37,331 nt of DNA from Acidobacteriota bacterium (GTDB taxonomy: Bacteria > Acidobacteriota > Vicinamibacteria > Vicinamibacterales > UBA2999), in NCBI GenBank assembly GCA_009694735.1, contig SHUG01000013.1:1-37331 (forward strand). Direction: 5' to 3'. The notes beneath the pieces are model-generated. The model saw nothing but the letters and a program-made list of their open reading frames with translations. It did not search any database and was not told where the DNA came from. The translations under genes were made by a program, and so were the position numbers. Shown here in pieces: positions 17,921 through 26,346 of the stretch. Positions within the stretch are counted from its first letter, which is position 1, and every line of letters begins with the position of its first letter.

Positions 17921-20029
17921 CTACTGTCCGATCCACGACACCCCATCCCACACGCGAATCCGCTCGATCGTGTCCCACTGCTGCAGCCGATCGACCACGT
18001 CCATTCCCGACACCACCTGCCCGAACACCGTGTAGCGCCCATCGAGGTGGGGCTGCGGTGAGTGGGTGATGAAGAACTGGCTGCCGCCGGTGTCGGCCCA
18101 GTCGAGCGCCATGCCCACGGTTCCCCGCAAGTACGGCCGCTGGTTGATCTCGTCGCGAATGGTGTAGCCCGGCCCGCCCTCGCCGTCGCCGCGCGGGTCA
18201 CCGTCCTGCACCACGAAGTCGGGCACCACGCGGTGCAGCTGCACGCCGCGGAAGTAGTTCTTGCGCGCCAGCGCCATGAAGTTGGCCACCGTGCGAGGCG
18301 CATCGAGCACCGCCAGCTCGATCTGGATGGTGCCCTTGCTGGTGTCGATGTAGGCCGAGGGCGAGTAGCGCGGGGAGACGAACGTGTCGACCGCCGCCAG
18401 CTCGGGCACGATCGGCGGCGGCGACGGACGCATGGCCGAGAGGTCGGCGGCGGGGTCAAGCTTCCGCAGGTGCTCGGCCGCGCGCAGGCGAACCGCCCAG
18501 TCCTTGTCGCCAAGCGCTGCCACCAACAGAGGGCGAGCCGCCGCCGGATCGATCGCCGTCAGCGCATCGAGCGCGGCCGTCCGCGCCACGTACAGGCCGT
18601 CGCGCTGCGAGAGCGCGAGCGCTTCGGTCAGCGCGGCCGTCGCGCCCGGCGCCTTGAGCGTGGCGAGCCCGCGCGCGGCGGCGGCCCTCACGACCTGATC
18701 GTCGGCCTTCAGCCGGGCCCGCAGTTCGGGAATCGCACTCGAGGCGCCCACCTTGGCCAGCGCATCGATCACGAACGGGATCACGCGCTGGTCGCCGTCA
18801 CGCAGCATGTGGGTGAGCGGCACTTCGGCGCGGTCTTTTCCCAGGTCCCCCAGGGCCGAGGCCATGGCGGCACGGACCGACCAGTGTGGGTCGGGATCGA
18901 GCGCGGAAATGGCGCTCATGAACGTGTCGGCATCGGTGCGAGCCAGGGCCTGCAGCGCCGCCGCGCGCACCGAAGGCCAGGCGGCCGACACCAGGTCAAT
19001 CAGCAGGTCCACGGCGTTGGCGTGGCGCAGTTGGCCCAACGCGACGATGGCCTCGAGTTGAAGGTTCTGATCCACCGGGGCCGACGCGATCAGGCGCATC
19101 AGGATGGCTGCGCCACGCATCTCGCCGAGCAGGGCCAGGCCACGCACGGCCTGGATGCGCACGGCCAGGGGCTCGCTGGCGCTCTCGGCGATCGCCAGCA
19201 GCGCCGGCGCGGCGCGCTGGTCTTTCAGCACACTGAGCCCGCGGACGGCAAACGCGCGCGTGAGCTGTCCGTCGCCCGCAAGCAGCGCCAGCAGGGCGGG
19301 CGCGGCGCGGGCATCGTTGATGCGCTGCAACGCAAAAGCGACCGGCCACCAGCGGCTGCGCGGTTGCCCGTCGCGATCGAGCACGGCGGCCGCCAACGCA
19401 TCGTACGACCCGAGCCGCACCAACGCGTAGGTGCCGAGGCGCACGGCTTCAACCGGCGGCGCCTTCGGCCAGCCCATGTCGTCGGCGTTCATGCCATTAA
19501 GCGTGCCCGCCGCAATGTGGGCGGCCACCATCGCGCTAATCGCCGGCGCCGCGGGCTTGTGCCCGATCGCGCCCAGGGCCTCCGCGGCACGGCCCTGGAT
19601 GGTGGCATCGGCATCGGCCAACGCTGCCGTCAGCGCGGGTGCGGCCGAGGGGTCGCCGATCAACCCCATCGCGAACGCGGCCATTTGCCGCACCTCGAAG
19701 TCCTTGTCGCTTTCGAGCAGCGTGATGAGGCCGGGCACGGCGTCGGGGAGGCACACACGACCGCTGGCAAGCGCCGCGCGGCGTCGCACTCTCGACTCCG
19801 GGTCTTGCAACAAGGCCAGGATGTCTCCGCCGCCGCCCTTCAGCTGCCGCTCGTCCTCGAGCTGCAGGATCCACCGCATTTTCTGGTCGTAGCCGGTGAC
19901 CGGCGGCGTCGCGCTGATCTGGGGCGCGACCTTGGGCCCGCACGCGCTGGCAGCGAGCAACGCGACGATCGCGACGATCGCGCGGGGAGACAGCTTTCGG
20001 CTCATCGGTAGTGAAGGCAAACCATTCAT
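17921..20029 (-). CDS. Lipoprotein with HEAT repeats and C-terminal cyclophilin-type peptidyl-prolyl isomerase
   Basis: 702 residues. Start ATG at 20029 overlaps the stop of the menC-like gene (ATGA) and has TTGAGG about 7 nt upstream; an internal ATG at 20005 (MSRKLSPRAIVA) is an alternative. A lipoprotein signal ends at LLAASAC-G. Residues about 65-520 are HEAT/PBS-lyase-type repeats (VRRRAALASGRV, VRQMAAFAMGLIGD, VRAAALQALART, VRAAMASALGDLG). Residues about 550-700 form a cyclophilin domain with LHRVVPDFVVQDGD, GSQFFITHSP and TVFGQVVSGMDVVDRL, including the active-site Arg. Probably an envelope folding factor with a helical scaffold for client or complex binding. Location and function are inferred. 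Confidence 0.87.
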   Translation of the reverse strand: MNGLPSLPMSRKLSPRAIVAIVALLAASACGPKVAPQISATPPVTGYDQKMRWILQLEDERQLKGGGGDILALLQDPESRVRRRAALASGRVCLPDAVPGLITLLESDKDFEVRQMAAFAMGLIGDPSAAPALTAALADADATIQGRAAEALGAIGHKPAAPAISAMVAAHIAAGTLNGMNADDMGWPKAPPVEAVRLGTYALVRLGSYDALAAAVLDRDGQPRSRWWPVAFALQRINDARAAPALLALLAGDGQLTRAFAVRGLSVLKDQRAAPALLAIAESASEPLAVRIQAVRGLALLGEMRGAAILMRLIASAPVDQNLQLEAIVALGQLRHANAVDLLIDLVSAAWPSVRAAALQALARTDADTFMSAISALDPDPHWSVRAAMASALGDLGKDRAEVPLTHMLRDGDQRVIPFVIDALAKVGASSAIPELRARLKADDQVVRAAAARGLATLKAPGATAALTEALALSQRDGLYVARTAALDALTAIDPAAARPLLVAALGDKDWAVRLRAAEHLRKLDPAADLSAMRPSPPPIVPELAAVDTFVSPRYSPSAYIDTSKGTIQIELAVLDAPRTVANFMALARKNYFRGVQLHRVVPDFVVQDGDPRGDGEGGPGYTIRDEINQRPYLRGTVGMALDWADTGGSQFFITHSPQPHLDGRYTVFGQVVSGMDVVDRLQQWDTIERIRVWDGVSWIGQ

Positions 20030-21141
20030 GGAGTTGCCTCAAGCGCAATGTGCCGCAACGTCGCCCGGTCAATCCGGTCGCGAACGATGTTTACGCCAAT
20101 GCCCGGGCCGGTCGGGACCGCAATGGTGCCGTCGGCGCTGATCTCAATCGCCGGTTCAATCAAGTCCGGCTGGTAGTACCGTTTGCTCGCCGCGATGTCG
20201 CCGGGCAAGGTGAAATTCGGCAAGCTCGCCAGGTGGATGTTGTGGGCGCGGCCAATGCCACTCTCCAGCATGCCGCCATGCCAGACGGGAATGCCGTGGG
20301 CGGCGCACAGGTCGTGCAGCTCGATCGAGGCACGATGCCCGCCCACCCGGCCAGGCTTGATGTTGATGATCTGGCACGCCCTGGCCTCGATGGCATCGCG
20401 GGCAATGCGCACGGTGTGAATCGACTCGTCCAGGCAGACCGGCGTCTTGATCTGCTTCTGCAGCACCGCATGGTCCATCACATCGTCGTAGTCGAGCGGC
20501 TGTTCGATCAACAGCAGGCCGTACGGATCGAGGCGGGCCAGCAGGTCGGTGTCATCCAGCGAGTAGGCGGCGTTGGCGTCGACTTGCAGCGGGATGTTGC
20601 CGAACTTGGTGCGAATGCGCTCCACCGCCTCGAGGTCCCAGCCCGGCTTGATCTTGATCTTGATGCGCTGGTAACCGGCGGCGAGCTCGCGCTCGACTTT
20701 CTCGAGCAGTTGGCCGTAGGAGTCCTGGATGCCGATCGAGACGCCCGACGCGATGCGGTCGCGCGTGCCGCCCAGCACCGTGGCCAGCGATTGGCCGGTG
20801 ATCCGCGCGTAAAGGTCCCACGCCGCCATCTCCACACCGGCCTTGGCCATGTTGTGGCCGCGGACGCGACGCAGTGCGGGAAACACGTCGCGGGGATGCT
20901 CGAACGCCTGTCCGAGCACTAGTGGCGCGATGAAGCCCTCGATGATATGCCACACCGTTTCAGTGGTCTCGCTGCTGTAATAGGGATTGGCTTCGGCGAC
21001 CGACTCGCCCCAGCCCTCGTGTCCGTCGCCTTCAACACGAACGAGCACAAAGGTGCGGTCGTAGGATCGACCGAAGCTCGTCTCGAAAAACTGGACGAGC
21101 GGCAGGCGGCACAGGAACAACTCGATCTTCTCGATCTTCAC
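20026..21141 (-). CDS. menC: Enolase-superfamily enzyme: o-succinylbenzoate synthase / N-acylamino acid racemase type
   Basis: 371 residues with the mandelate-racemase-like capping domain and TIM barrel. The catalytic set is intact: KIKIK (Lys163 and Lys165), Asp188 in VDAN, Glu213 in LIEQPL, Asp238 in CLDES, Lys262 in NIKPGRVGG, and the specificity segment WHGGMLESGIGRAHN. This spacing matches the MenC type 2/NSAR group, where the same protein may do menaquinone synthesis (OSBS), N-succinylamino acid racemisation, or both. No other men gene is in the window, so the symbol is tentative. Start GTG at 21141 has no Shine-Dalgarno; a -10-like TATAGT lies 8 nt upstream. Divergent from the deoxynucleoside kinase gene. 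Confidence 0.85.
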   Translation of the reverse strand: MKIEKIELFLCRLPLVQFFETSFGRSYDRTFVLVRVEGDGHEGWGESVAEANPYYSSETTETVWHIIEGFIAPLVLGQAFEHPRDVFPALRRVRGHNMAKAGVEMAAWDLYARITGQSLATVLGGTRDRIASGVSIGIQDSYGQLLEKVERELAAGYQRIKIKIKPGWDLEAVERIRTKFGNIPLQVDANAAYSLDDTDLLARLDPYGLLLIEQPLDYDDVMDHAVLQKQIKTPVCLDESIHTVRIARDAIEARACQIINIKPGRVGGHRASIELHDLCAAHGIPVWHGGMLESGIGRAHNIHLASLPNFTLPGDIAASKRYYQPDLIEPAIEISADGTIAVPTGPGIGVNIVRDRIDRATLRHIALEATP

Positions 21142-21149
21142 GCCTACAA

Positions 21150-21157
21150 ACTATACT
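21150..21157. promoter_or_regulatory. Overlapping divergent -10 boxes in a 26-nt intergenic gap
   Basis: On the plus strand TATACT (21152-21157) lies 10 nt before the GTG of the kinase at 21168. On the minus strand TATAGT (21150-21155) lies 8 nt before the GTG of the menC-like gene at 21141. Both start codons lack a Shine-Dalgarno sequence. The two promoters would share the same melted region, so their use should be mutually exclusive at any moment; this is inference. Confidence 0.5.
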
Positions 21158-21167
21158 CGCCAGCGAA

Positions 21168-21809
21168 GTGGCCTTTCACTATCTCGCCATCGAGGGCCCG
21201 ATCGGGGTTGGCAAGACGCGGCTGGCCGAACGACTGGCGGCCCGCCTCGAAGCCACGACGATTCTGGAAGACACCGAGAATCCGTTCCTCGCCGACTTCT
21301 ACGCGGATCGGCCCGGCTCCGCGCTCCAGGCCCAGCTGTTTTACCTGCTCAACCGCCACCGCCAGCTCACCAGCAAGCGCCAGGCCGACCTCTTCCTGCA
21401 GACCATCGTCTGCGACTACGTTTTCGACAAGGACAAGATCTTCGCGTACCTGAACCTCGACGATAACGAGCTGTTCATCTACCAGCGCTTGTTCGACCTG
21501 CTGGCGAAAGACGTGCCGCCGCCCGACCTCGTCGTCTATCTCCAGGCGCCCACCGAGCTGCTGATGAAGCGGCTCAAGGCCCAGGACGTGGACCCCGATC
21601 GCGAGGCGCTGCCGATGCCGGCCGAGGACTACCTCCGGGAGTTGAACGAGGCCTATCAGCACTTTTTCTTTCACTATTCGTCGACGCCGCTCCTGGTGGT
21701 CGAAACCTCGGAATTCGACCCGGAATCAGACGATGCGGCGCTGGATGAGTTGGTGAAGCAGATCAAGGGAATGGGCAAGGGCACGCGCTATTACGTCGCG
21801 CGGAAGTGA
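21168..21809 (+). CDS. Deoxynucleoside kinase
   Basis: 213 residues. P-loop EGPIGVGKT (residues 9-17), ILEDTENPFLADFY with the substrate-binding Glu/Asp, the Gln-rich segment LQAQLFYLLNRHRQL, VVYLQAPTELLMKRLKAQ, and DREALPMPAEDYLRELNEAYQHFF. This is the bacterial dNK family (dAK/dGK-like) that phosphorylates deoxynucleosides in salvage. Substrate preference cannot be read from the sequence. Start GTG at 21168 is preceded by TATACT rather than a Shine-Dalgarno. accD follows 16 nt downstream. Confidence 0.92.
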   Translation: MAFHYLAIEGPIGVGKTRLAERLAARLEATTILEDTENPFLADFYADRPGSALQAQLFYLLNRHRQLTSKRQADLFLQTIVCDYVFDKDKIFAYLNLDDNELFIYQRLFDLLAKDVPPPDLVVYLQAPTELLMKRLKAQDVDPDREALPMPAEDYLRELNEAYQHFFFHYSSTPLLVVETSEFDPESDDAALDELVKQIKGMGKGTRYYVARK

Positions 21810-21825
21810 GCTAAGCTGATCCGAT

Positions 21826-22710
21826 ATGGCTTGGTTCAAGAAGGCCCGCAAGCCGATTGCCACGCCCGAAAAGTCCAGCCGCGTCCCCGAAGGGCTGTGG
21901 GTGAAGTGTCCGGCATGCGACACCATCATCTACACCAAGGATCTGGTCAAGAACCTTCACGTGTGCGGCAAGTGCGCGCACCACTTCCGGCTCTCGGCCA
22001 CCGAGCGCCTGAAGACGCTCTTCGACGATGAGCGGTGGGAAGAGCTGGCGCCCAACCTGACCTCGAACGACCCGCTCAAGTTCACCGACACAAAACCCTA
22101 CAAGTCTCGCCTGGCAAACACGCAGAAATCCACGGGCCAGAAGGACGCGGTGATTGTGGGCGTGGGCCGGATCAACGGCCTGGAGGCGGTGGTCGCGGCC
22201 ATGGAGTACAGCTTCATCGGCGGCTCGATGGGCGTGGTCGTCGGTGAGAAGATCGTGCGCGGCATCGAGATGGCGCTCGAGCGCAAGGCACCGATGTTGA
22301 TCGTGTCGTGCTCGGGCGGCGCGCGCATGATGGAGGGCGCGCTGTCGCTGATGCAAATGGCGAAGATTGCGGCGGCGCTGGCGCGGCTGGATCGCGCCAA
22401 GCTGCCCTACATCTCGCTGCTCACCGACCCCACCACTGGCGGCGTGACCGCCAGTTTCGCCATGCTGGGCGACCTCAACATCGCCGAGCCCAAGGCCCTG
22501 ATTGGTTTCGCCGGCCCGCGCGTGATCGAGCAGACGATTCGCCAGAAATTGCCCGATGGCTTCCAGCGCAGCGAGTTCCTGCTTGAACGCGGCATGCTCG
22601 ACCTGGTCGTGGATCGGCGAGAGCTGAAGGCGACCTTGGAGAAGACGCTGCGGTTCATGAGCACCACCTCCCAAGCCCCAAGCCCCAAGCCCCAAGCCGG
22701 CAGCGTGTGA
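21826..22710 (+). CDS. accD: Acetyl-CoA carboxylase carboxyltransferase subunit beta
   Basis: 294 residues. The N-terminal zinc ribbon has Cys28, Cys31, Cys47 and Cys50 (KCPACD, HVCGKC). The carboxyltransferase core contains GGSMGVVVGEKIVRGIE, SCSGGARMMEGALSLMQM, LTDPTTGGVTASFAMLGD and KALIGFAGPRVIEQTIRQKLP. It pairs with AccA (not in the window) to make malonyl-CoA for fatty acids. The last dozen residues (SQAPSPKPQAG) are encoded by a 7-base tandem repeat and are unlikely to be functional. The stop overlaps the folC start by 4 nt. TAAGCT lies 8 nt before the ATG and there is no Shine-Dalgarno. Confidence 0.97.
   Translation: MAWFKKARKPIATPEKSSRVPEGLWVKCPACDTIIYTKDLVKNLHVCGKCAHHFRLSATERLKTLFDDERWEELAPNLTSNDPLKFTDTKPYKSRLANTQKSTGQKDAVIVGVGRINGLEAVVAAMEYSFIGGSMGVVVGEKIVRGIEMALERKAPMLIVSCSGGARMMEGALSLMQMAKIAAALARLDRAKLPYISLLTDPTTGGVTASFAMLGDLNIAEPKALIGFAGPRVIEQTIRQKLPDGFQRSEFLLERGMLDLVVDRRELKATLEKTLRFMSTTSQAPSPKPQAGSV
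22670..22697 (+). repeat. 7-base tandem repeat (CCCAAGC x4) at the accD 3' end
   Basis: Four perfect copies of a 7-base unit lie inside the reading frame, adding a Gln-Ala-Pro-Ser-Pro-Lys-Pro tail to AccD just before the folC start. The same word occurs upstream of ddl at about 15083-15105. Confidence 0.85.
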
Positions 22711-23957
22711 GTCCTCTCGAACGGCTGTTTGCGCTCGAACAGTTTGGCATCAAGCTCGGCCTCGACAACATCCGCGCCATCCTGGCGGCGCTCGACCATC
22801 CTGAACGCGCGTGGCGCTCGGTGCACATTGCCGGCACCAACGGCAAGGGATCGGTCGTGGCCATGGTCGAACGCGGGCTGCGGGCAGCGGGACTGAAGAC
22901 CGGCCGCTACACCTCCCCTCATCTCGACGTCATCGAGGAGCGCGTCGCCATCAATGGCGAGGCCGTGGAACGACCGACGTTCACGGCGGCCACCGAAGTG
23001 GTGTTTGCGGCGGTCGATGAGGCGACCCGCACCGGCACCCTGACGGCGGTGCCGACGTTCTTCGAAGTGTCCACGGCGGTGGCTTTCGAGATTTTCCGGC
23101 AGGCCAGGGTCGATGTCGCAATCGTCGAGGTTGGCTTGGGCGGCCGGTTTGACGCCACCAACGTACTGACGCCAGAGATCACCGCGATCACCTCGATCGC
23201 CTTGGATCACGAACGGCACCTCGGCACGACGCTGTCGCAGATTGCTTTCGAGAAGGCCGGCATCGCCAAGCCCGACACGCCGCTGGTCGTGGGCCGGTTG
23301 CCAGGTGAGGCGGCGCGCCGCATTGCCACCGTGGCGGCTGCGGTCAGCGCCCCAATAATCGACGCGCATGGCACGACCACCGATCGCATCTACCCGCCGC
23401 TCAAGCTGGCGTTACCGGGCCGGCACCAGCTGGAGAACGCCGCGGTGGCGGTGGCGGTCCTCGAAGCATGGTCGGCGCGGGTTTCGTTTGTTCCCACCAG
23501 TGCGATTGTCGAAGGACTCACCGACTGCCGCTGGCCCGCGCGTCTGGAGTGGCTGCGCCCGGCGGGCGGCGGCGAGCTGCTGATCGATGCCGCGCACAAT
23601 CCCGCCGGTGCGGCGGCGCTGGCGACTTACCTGCAGGACACGAACCTGGCGCCGATCCCGATCGTGCTGGCGGTGATGGAAGACAAGGATCTCACCGGGA
23701 TGGTGAAGCCGCTGCTGCCGGTGGCGTCGGCGTTCGTCGCGACGACCGTGCCGCATCCCCGGGCACGCACGGCGGAGAGCTTGGCCGCGGCGCTGCGGGT
23801 GCTGGCGCCAACGCTGCCGATCGAAATCGAGCCGGAGCCTGAGGCCGCGGTAGCACGCGCCCTGGCGCGATCGCAGCGCGCCGTGGCAGCGGGGTCGATC
23901 TACTTAATCGGTCCGCTGCGAGCGCGGCTGATCGCCGGCGGAGCGAGGTCCGGCTAA
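22707..23957 (+). CDS. folC: Folylpolyglutamate synthase / dihydrofolate synthase
   Basis: 416 residues, Mur-ligase-type ATPase. P-loop HIAGTNGKGSV (residues 40-50), GRYTSPHLDVIEERVAING, the metal and substrate region VEVGLGGRFDATN, ITSIALDHERHLG, and the C-terminal domain motif LIDAAHNPAGA. It adds glutamate to dihydropteroate and/or folates. The GTG start at 22707 overlaps the accD stop (GTGA), so translation is coupled. The accD-folC pairing is common in bacteria. Length is normal. Confidence 0.96.
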   Translation: MSPLERLFALEQFGIKLGLDNIRAILAALDHPERAWRSVHIAGTNGKGSVVAMVERGLRAAGLKTGRYTSPHLDVIEERVAINGEAVERPTFTAATEVVFAAVDEATRTGTLTAVPTFFEVSTAVAFEIFRQARVDVAIVEVGLGGRFDATNVLTPEITAITSIALDHERHLGTTLSQIAFEKAGIAKPDTPLVVGRLPGEAARRIATVAAAVSAPIIDAHGTTTDRIYPPLKLALPGRHQLENAAVAVAVLEAWSARVSFVPTSAIVEGLTDCRWPARLEWLRPAGGGELLIDAAHNPAGAAALATYLQDTNLAPIPIVLAVMEDKDLTGMVKPLLPVASAFVATTVPHPRARTAESLAAALRVLAPTLPIEIEPEPEAAVARALARSQRAVAAGSIYLIGPLRARLIAGGARSG

Positions 23958-23995
23958 AGCCGGACACTACATTCTGGTATTCTCAATTTCATCCC

Positions 23996-26281
23996 GTGCG
24001 GCCACGCCTGACCTTCTTCCTGACGTGCGCGATCCTCATAAGCGCTCTGGCGCGGCCGGCCTGGGCACAAGTGGTGCCCGGTTGGACGACCAAGCAAGGC
24101 TCGTTCGACCGCATTAACGCGGACCTCGTCCTCCTGATCAGCGAAGTTGAGATCGAAGGCGAGGCTGGCAGTCCCAATGCCGGCCAGAAGTTCTTTGCCG
24201 ACCAGGTCGAGGTGAACATCAAGTCCGGGGCTCTCACCGCGCGCGGCAACGTCGTGCTCCAGACACCAACCTCGAGAATCGCGGCTGAATCAGCCGTCTT
24301 CAACACCAAGACCAAGCTGGGCACGTTCACCAACGCCACGGGTATCGCGCAACTGGGCGAGCGCGGCCGCCAGAATCAGAGCATGTTCGGCACGCTCGAG
24401 CCCGATGTCTACTTCTACGGCACGGAGATCGAGAAGGTCGGCGCCGACAAGTACCGGATCAACAAGGGCGGCTTCACCACCTGCGTGCAGCCGACGCCGC
24501 GCTGGGAGATTGTCAGCGGCCGCGCCACGGTCAACCTCAACGACTACGTGGTGATGCGTAACGCCGTGGTGCGGGTGAAGAACGTGCCGGTGTTCTACCT
24601 GCCGATCATGTATTACCCGATCCAGGAGGACGACCGCGCGACCGGCCTCCTGCTGCCGTCGTACGGCGCGTCGACGTACGCGGGCTCGTCGATCAGCAAC
24701 GCGTTTTTCTGGGCCATTAACCGCAGCCAGGACCTGACGCTGTTTCACGACTGGTTCTTTACCAGCAGCACGGGCATGGGCACTGAGTATCGCTACCTGT
24801 TCGGGCCGGCGTCGCAGGGCAACTTCCGCGCGTATTGGCTGGACGAGAAAGAGGCCGTCATCAACGGCGCCCCGCGGCGGGCCCACAAGAGCCAGATTTT
24901 CACCGGCGGCCTGAACCAGGGTTTGCCGCTCGGCCTGACGGCGCGTGCCAACGTCAACTATTCGACCGACGTCACCACCCGCCAGCTGAACAGCAATGAC
25001 TTTCTCGACGCGACCACCAGCCAACGCACCGTGAATGGGGCCGTCTCGGGCGCGTGGGGCGGCCTCAGCCTGAACGCGGTTTACGATCGGCTGGAGTATT
25101 TCTACAACGCCACCGACTCACAAGTCACCGGCAGCGCGCCGGGGCTCACCGCCACCTACAGCGGCCGTAAACTGCCGTTCTTGCCGGTTTACCTTTCGGT
25201 CAACGCCGAAGCCGCCAACCGGTTGTTTATCGGCAAGTCGGCGACGGCCACCACCGACAAAAGCCTGAACCGCGTTGACGTGCTGCCATCGTTACGGGCG
25301 CCGCTCAGCACGCTGCCGTTCCTGTCGGTCAATGCGAGCCTGGGCTACCGCACCACCTACTTCAGCGAGAGTCTCGCCAGCGATTTGCGCACGCAGGTGG
25401 ACGAGGCGGTAACGCGCCGCTATGCCGACCTGCGCGCCGATATCGTCGGCCCCGTGTTCTCGCGGGTCTTCACGCCGAACAACGCCCTTGCGGAACGCAT
25501 GAAGCACATCATCGAACCGAACTTCTCGGTGCAGCGCCGGACGACGATTGCCGACCAGAAGCGCGTGCCACAAGTGGGTGGCGCCTACGACACGATCGTC
25601 GGCGGCACGACCCAGTTGACCTATGGCCTGAATAACCGGCTGCTGGTGCGCAAGCGGGCGGTCGAGGGCGCGCAAGCCGGGTCGCCGCAGGAACTGCTCA
25701 ACGTCTCGATTCGCCAGAGCTATTACAGCGACGAAACCGCCAGCCAGTTCGATCCGGCGTACGGCAATAACCAGGGCCGGGTGGCCAGTCCGTTCTCGCC
25801 AATTACCCTGTCGGCCAAGGCCGTGCCGACCCAGCCGATGGCCATCGACTTCCGGTTCGATTACGACCCTCGCACCGCCGCGGCGTTCAAGGTGATTGGC
25901 TACGGCTTGAACGGCGTATTCCGGACCAACATGGTGGAAACCTCGGCCGGCTGGAGCAAGCAGAACTACGGGACCGCATTGGCGCGCCGCTCGAACAATT
26001 ACATCCAGCAGAGCACCCAGCTCCGCTTCGGCGGCGGCGCCTACGGCGGCACGGTGGCGTTCAACTACGACATCGCGCGGTCGACGCTGGTCAACCACCG
26101 CTACATCGCGTTCTACAACGCCCAGTGCTGCGGTATCTCGTTCGAGTATCTGGCCTATAACTACGGCCCGGGCACCAACCTGCTACTCGCCCAGAACCGG
26201 CGGTTCAACATGTCGTTCACGCTGGCGGGCGTCGGGTCATTCTCCAACTTCTTCGGGGCATTCGGCGGCAGAACACAGTAA
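23996..26281 (+). CDS. lptD: LPS-assembly outer-membrane protein LptD
   Basis: 761 residues. A signal peptide ends at ARPAWAQ; then an OstA/LptA-like periplasmic jellyroll (FFADQVEVNIKSGALTARGNVVLQT), then the LptD beta-barrel. Cys163 (TTCVQ) and the adjacent pair Cys711-Cys712 (AQCCGISFEY) match the conserved cysteines that form the inter-domain disulfides in LptD. The segment VPVFYLPIMYYPIQEDDRATGLLLPSYG is typical. It implies lipopolysaccharide or a related glycolipid in the outer leaflet. The start is a GTG at 23996 without Shine-Dalgarno; a -10-like TATTCT lies 12 nt upstream. 38 nt after folC. Confidence 0.93.
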   Translation: MRPRLTFFLTCAILISALARPAWAQVVPGWTTKQGSFDRINADLVLLISEVEIEGEAGSPNAGQKFFADQVEVNIKSGALTARGNVVLQTPTSRIAAESAVFNTKTKLGTFTNATGIAQLGERGRQNQSMFGTLEPDVYFYGTEIEKVGADKYRINKGGFTTCVQPTPRWEIVSGRATVNLNDYVVMRNAVVRVKNVPVFYLPIMYYPIQEDDRATGLLLPSYGASTYAGSSISNAFFWAINRSQDLTLFHDWFFTSSTGMGTEYRYLFGPASQGNFRAYWLDEKEAVINGAPRRAHKSQIFTGGLNQGLPLGLTARANVNYSTDVTTRQLNSNDFLDATTSQRTVNGAVSGAWGGLSLNAVYDRLEYFYNATDSQVTGSAPGLTATYSGRKLPFLPVYLSVNAEAANRLFIGKSATATTDKSLNRVDVLPSLRAPLSTLPFLSVNASLGYRTTYFSESLASDLRTQVDEAVTRRYADLRADIVGPVFSRVFTPNNALAERMKHIIEPNFSVQRRTTIADQKRVPQVGGAYDTIVGGTTQLTYGLNNRLLVRKRAVEGAQAGSPQELLNVSIRQSYYSDETASQFDPAYGNNQGRVASPFSPITLSAKAVPTQPMAIDFRFDYDPRTAAAFKVIGYGLNGVFRTNMVETSAGWSKQNYGTALARRSNNYIQQSTQLRFGGGAYGGTVAFNYDIARSTLVNHRYIAFYNAQCCGISFEYLAYNYGPGTNLLLAQNRRFNMSFTLAGVGSFSNFFGAFGGRTQ

Positions 26282-26286
26282 GATCG

Positions 26287-26317
26287 GCCACGGATTAGAC
26301 GCCGATTAGACACAGAC
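26287..26317 (-). repeat. 31-nt dispersed repeat, copy A, just after lptD stop
   Basis: Read on the plus strand: GCCACGGATTAGACGCC followed by GATTAGACACAGAC, containing two copies of GATTAGAC 11 nt apart. It begins 5 nt after the lptD stop. A second copy with 28 of 31 matches lies 6 nt after the stop of the M20 peptidase gene (32084-32114), in the same orientation relative to the gene it follows. Confidence 0.75.
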
Positions 26318-26346
26318 TCGAACACCATCAGGATCAATCAGCACAC

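Noticed and set aside
18062-20011. 649-codon plus-strand open frame opposite the HEAT/cyclophilin gene
   Set aside because: Arg/His/Gly-rich low-complexity translation antisense to a recognisable protein; same explanation.
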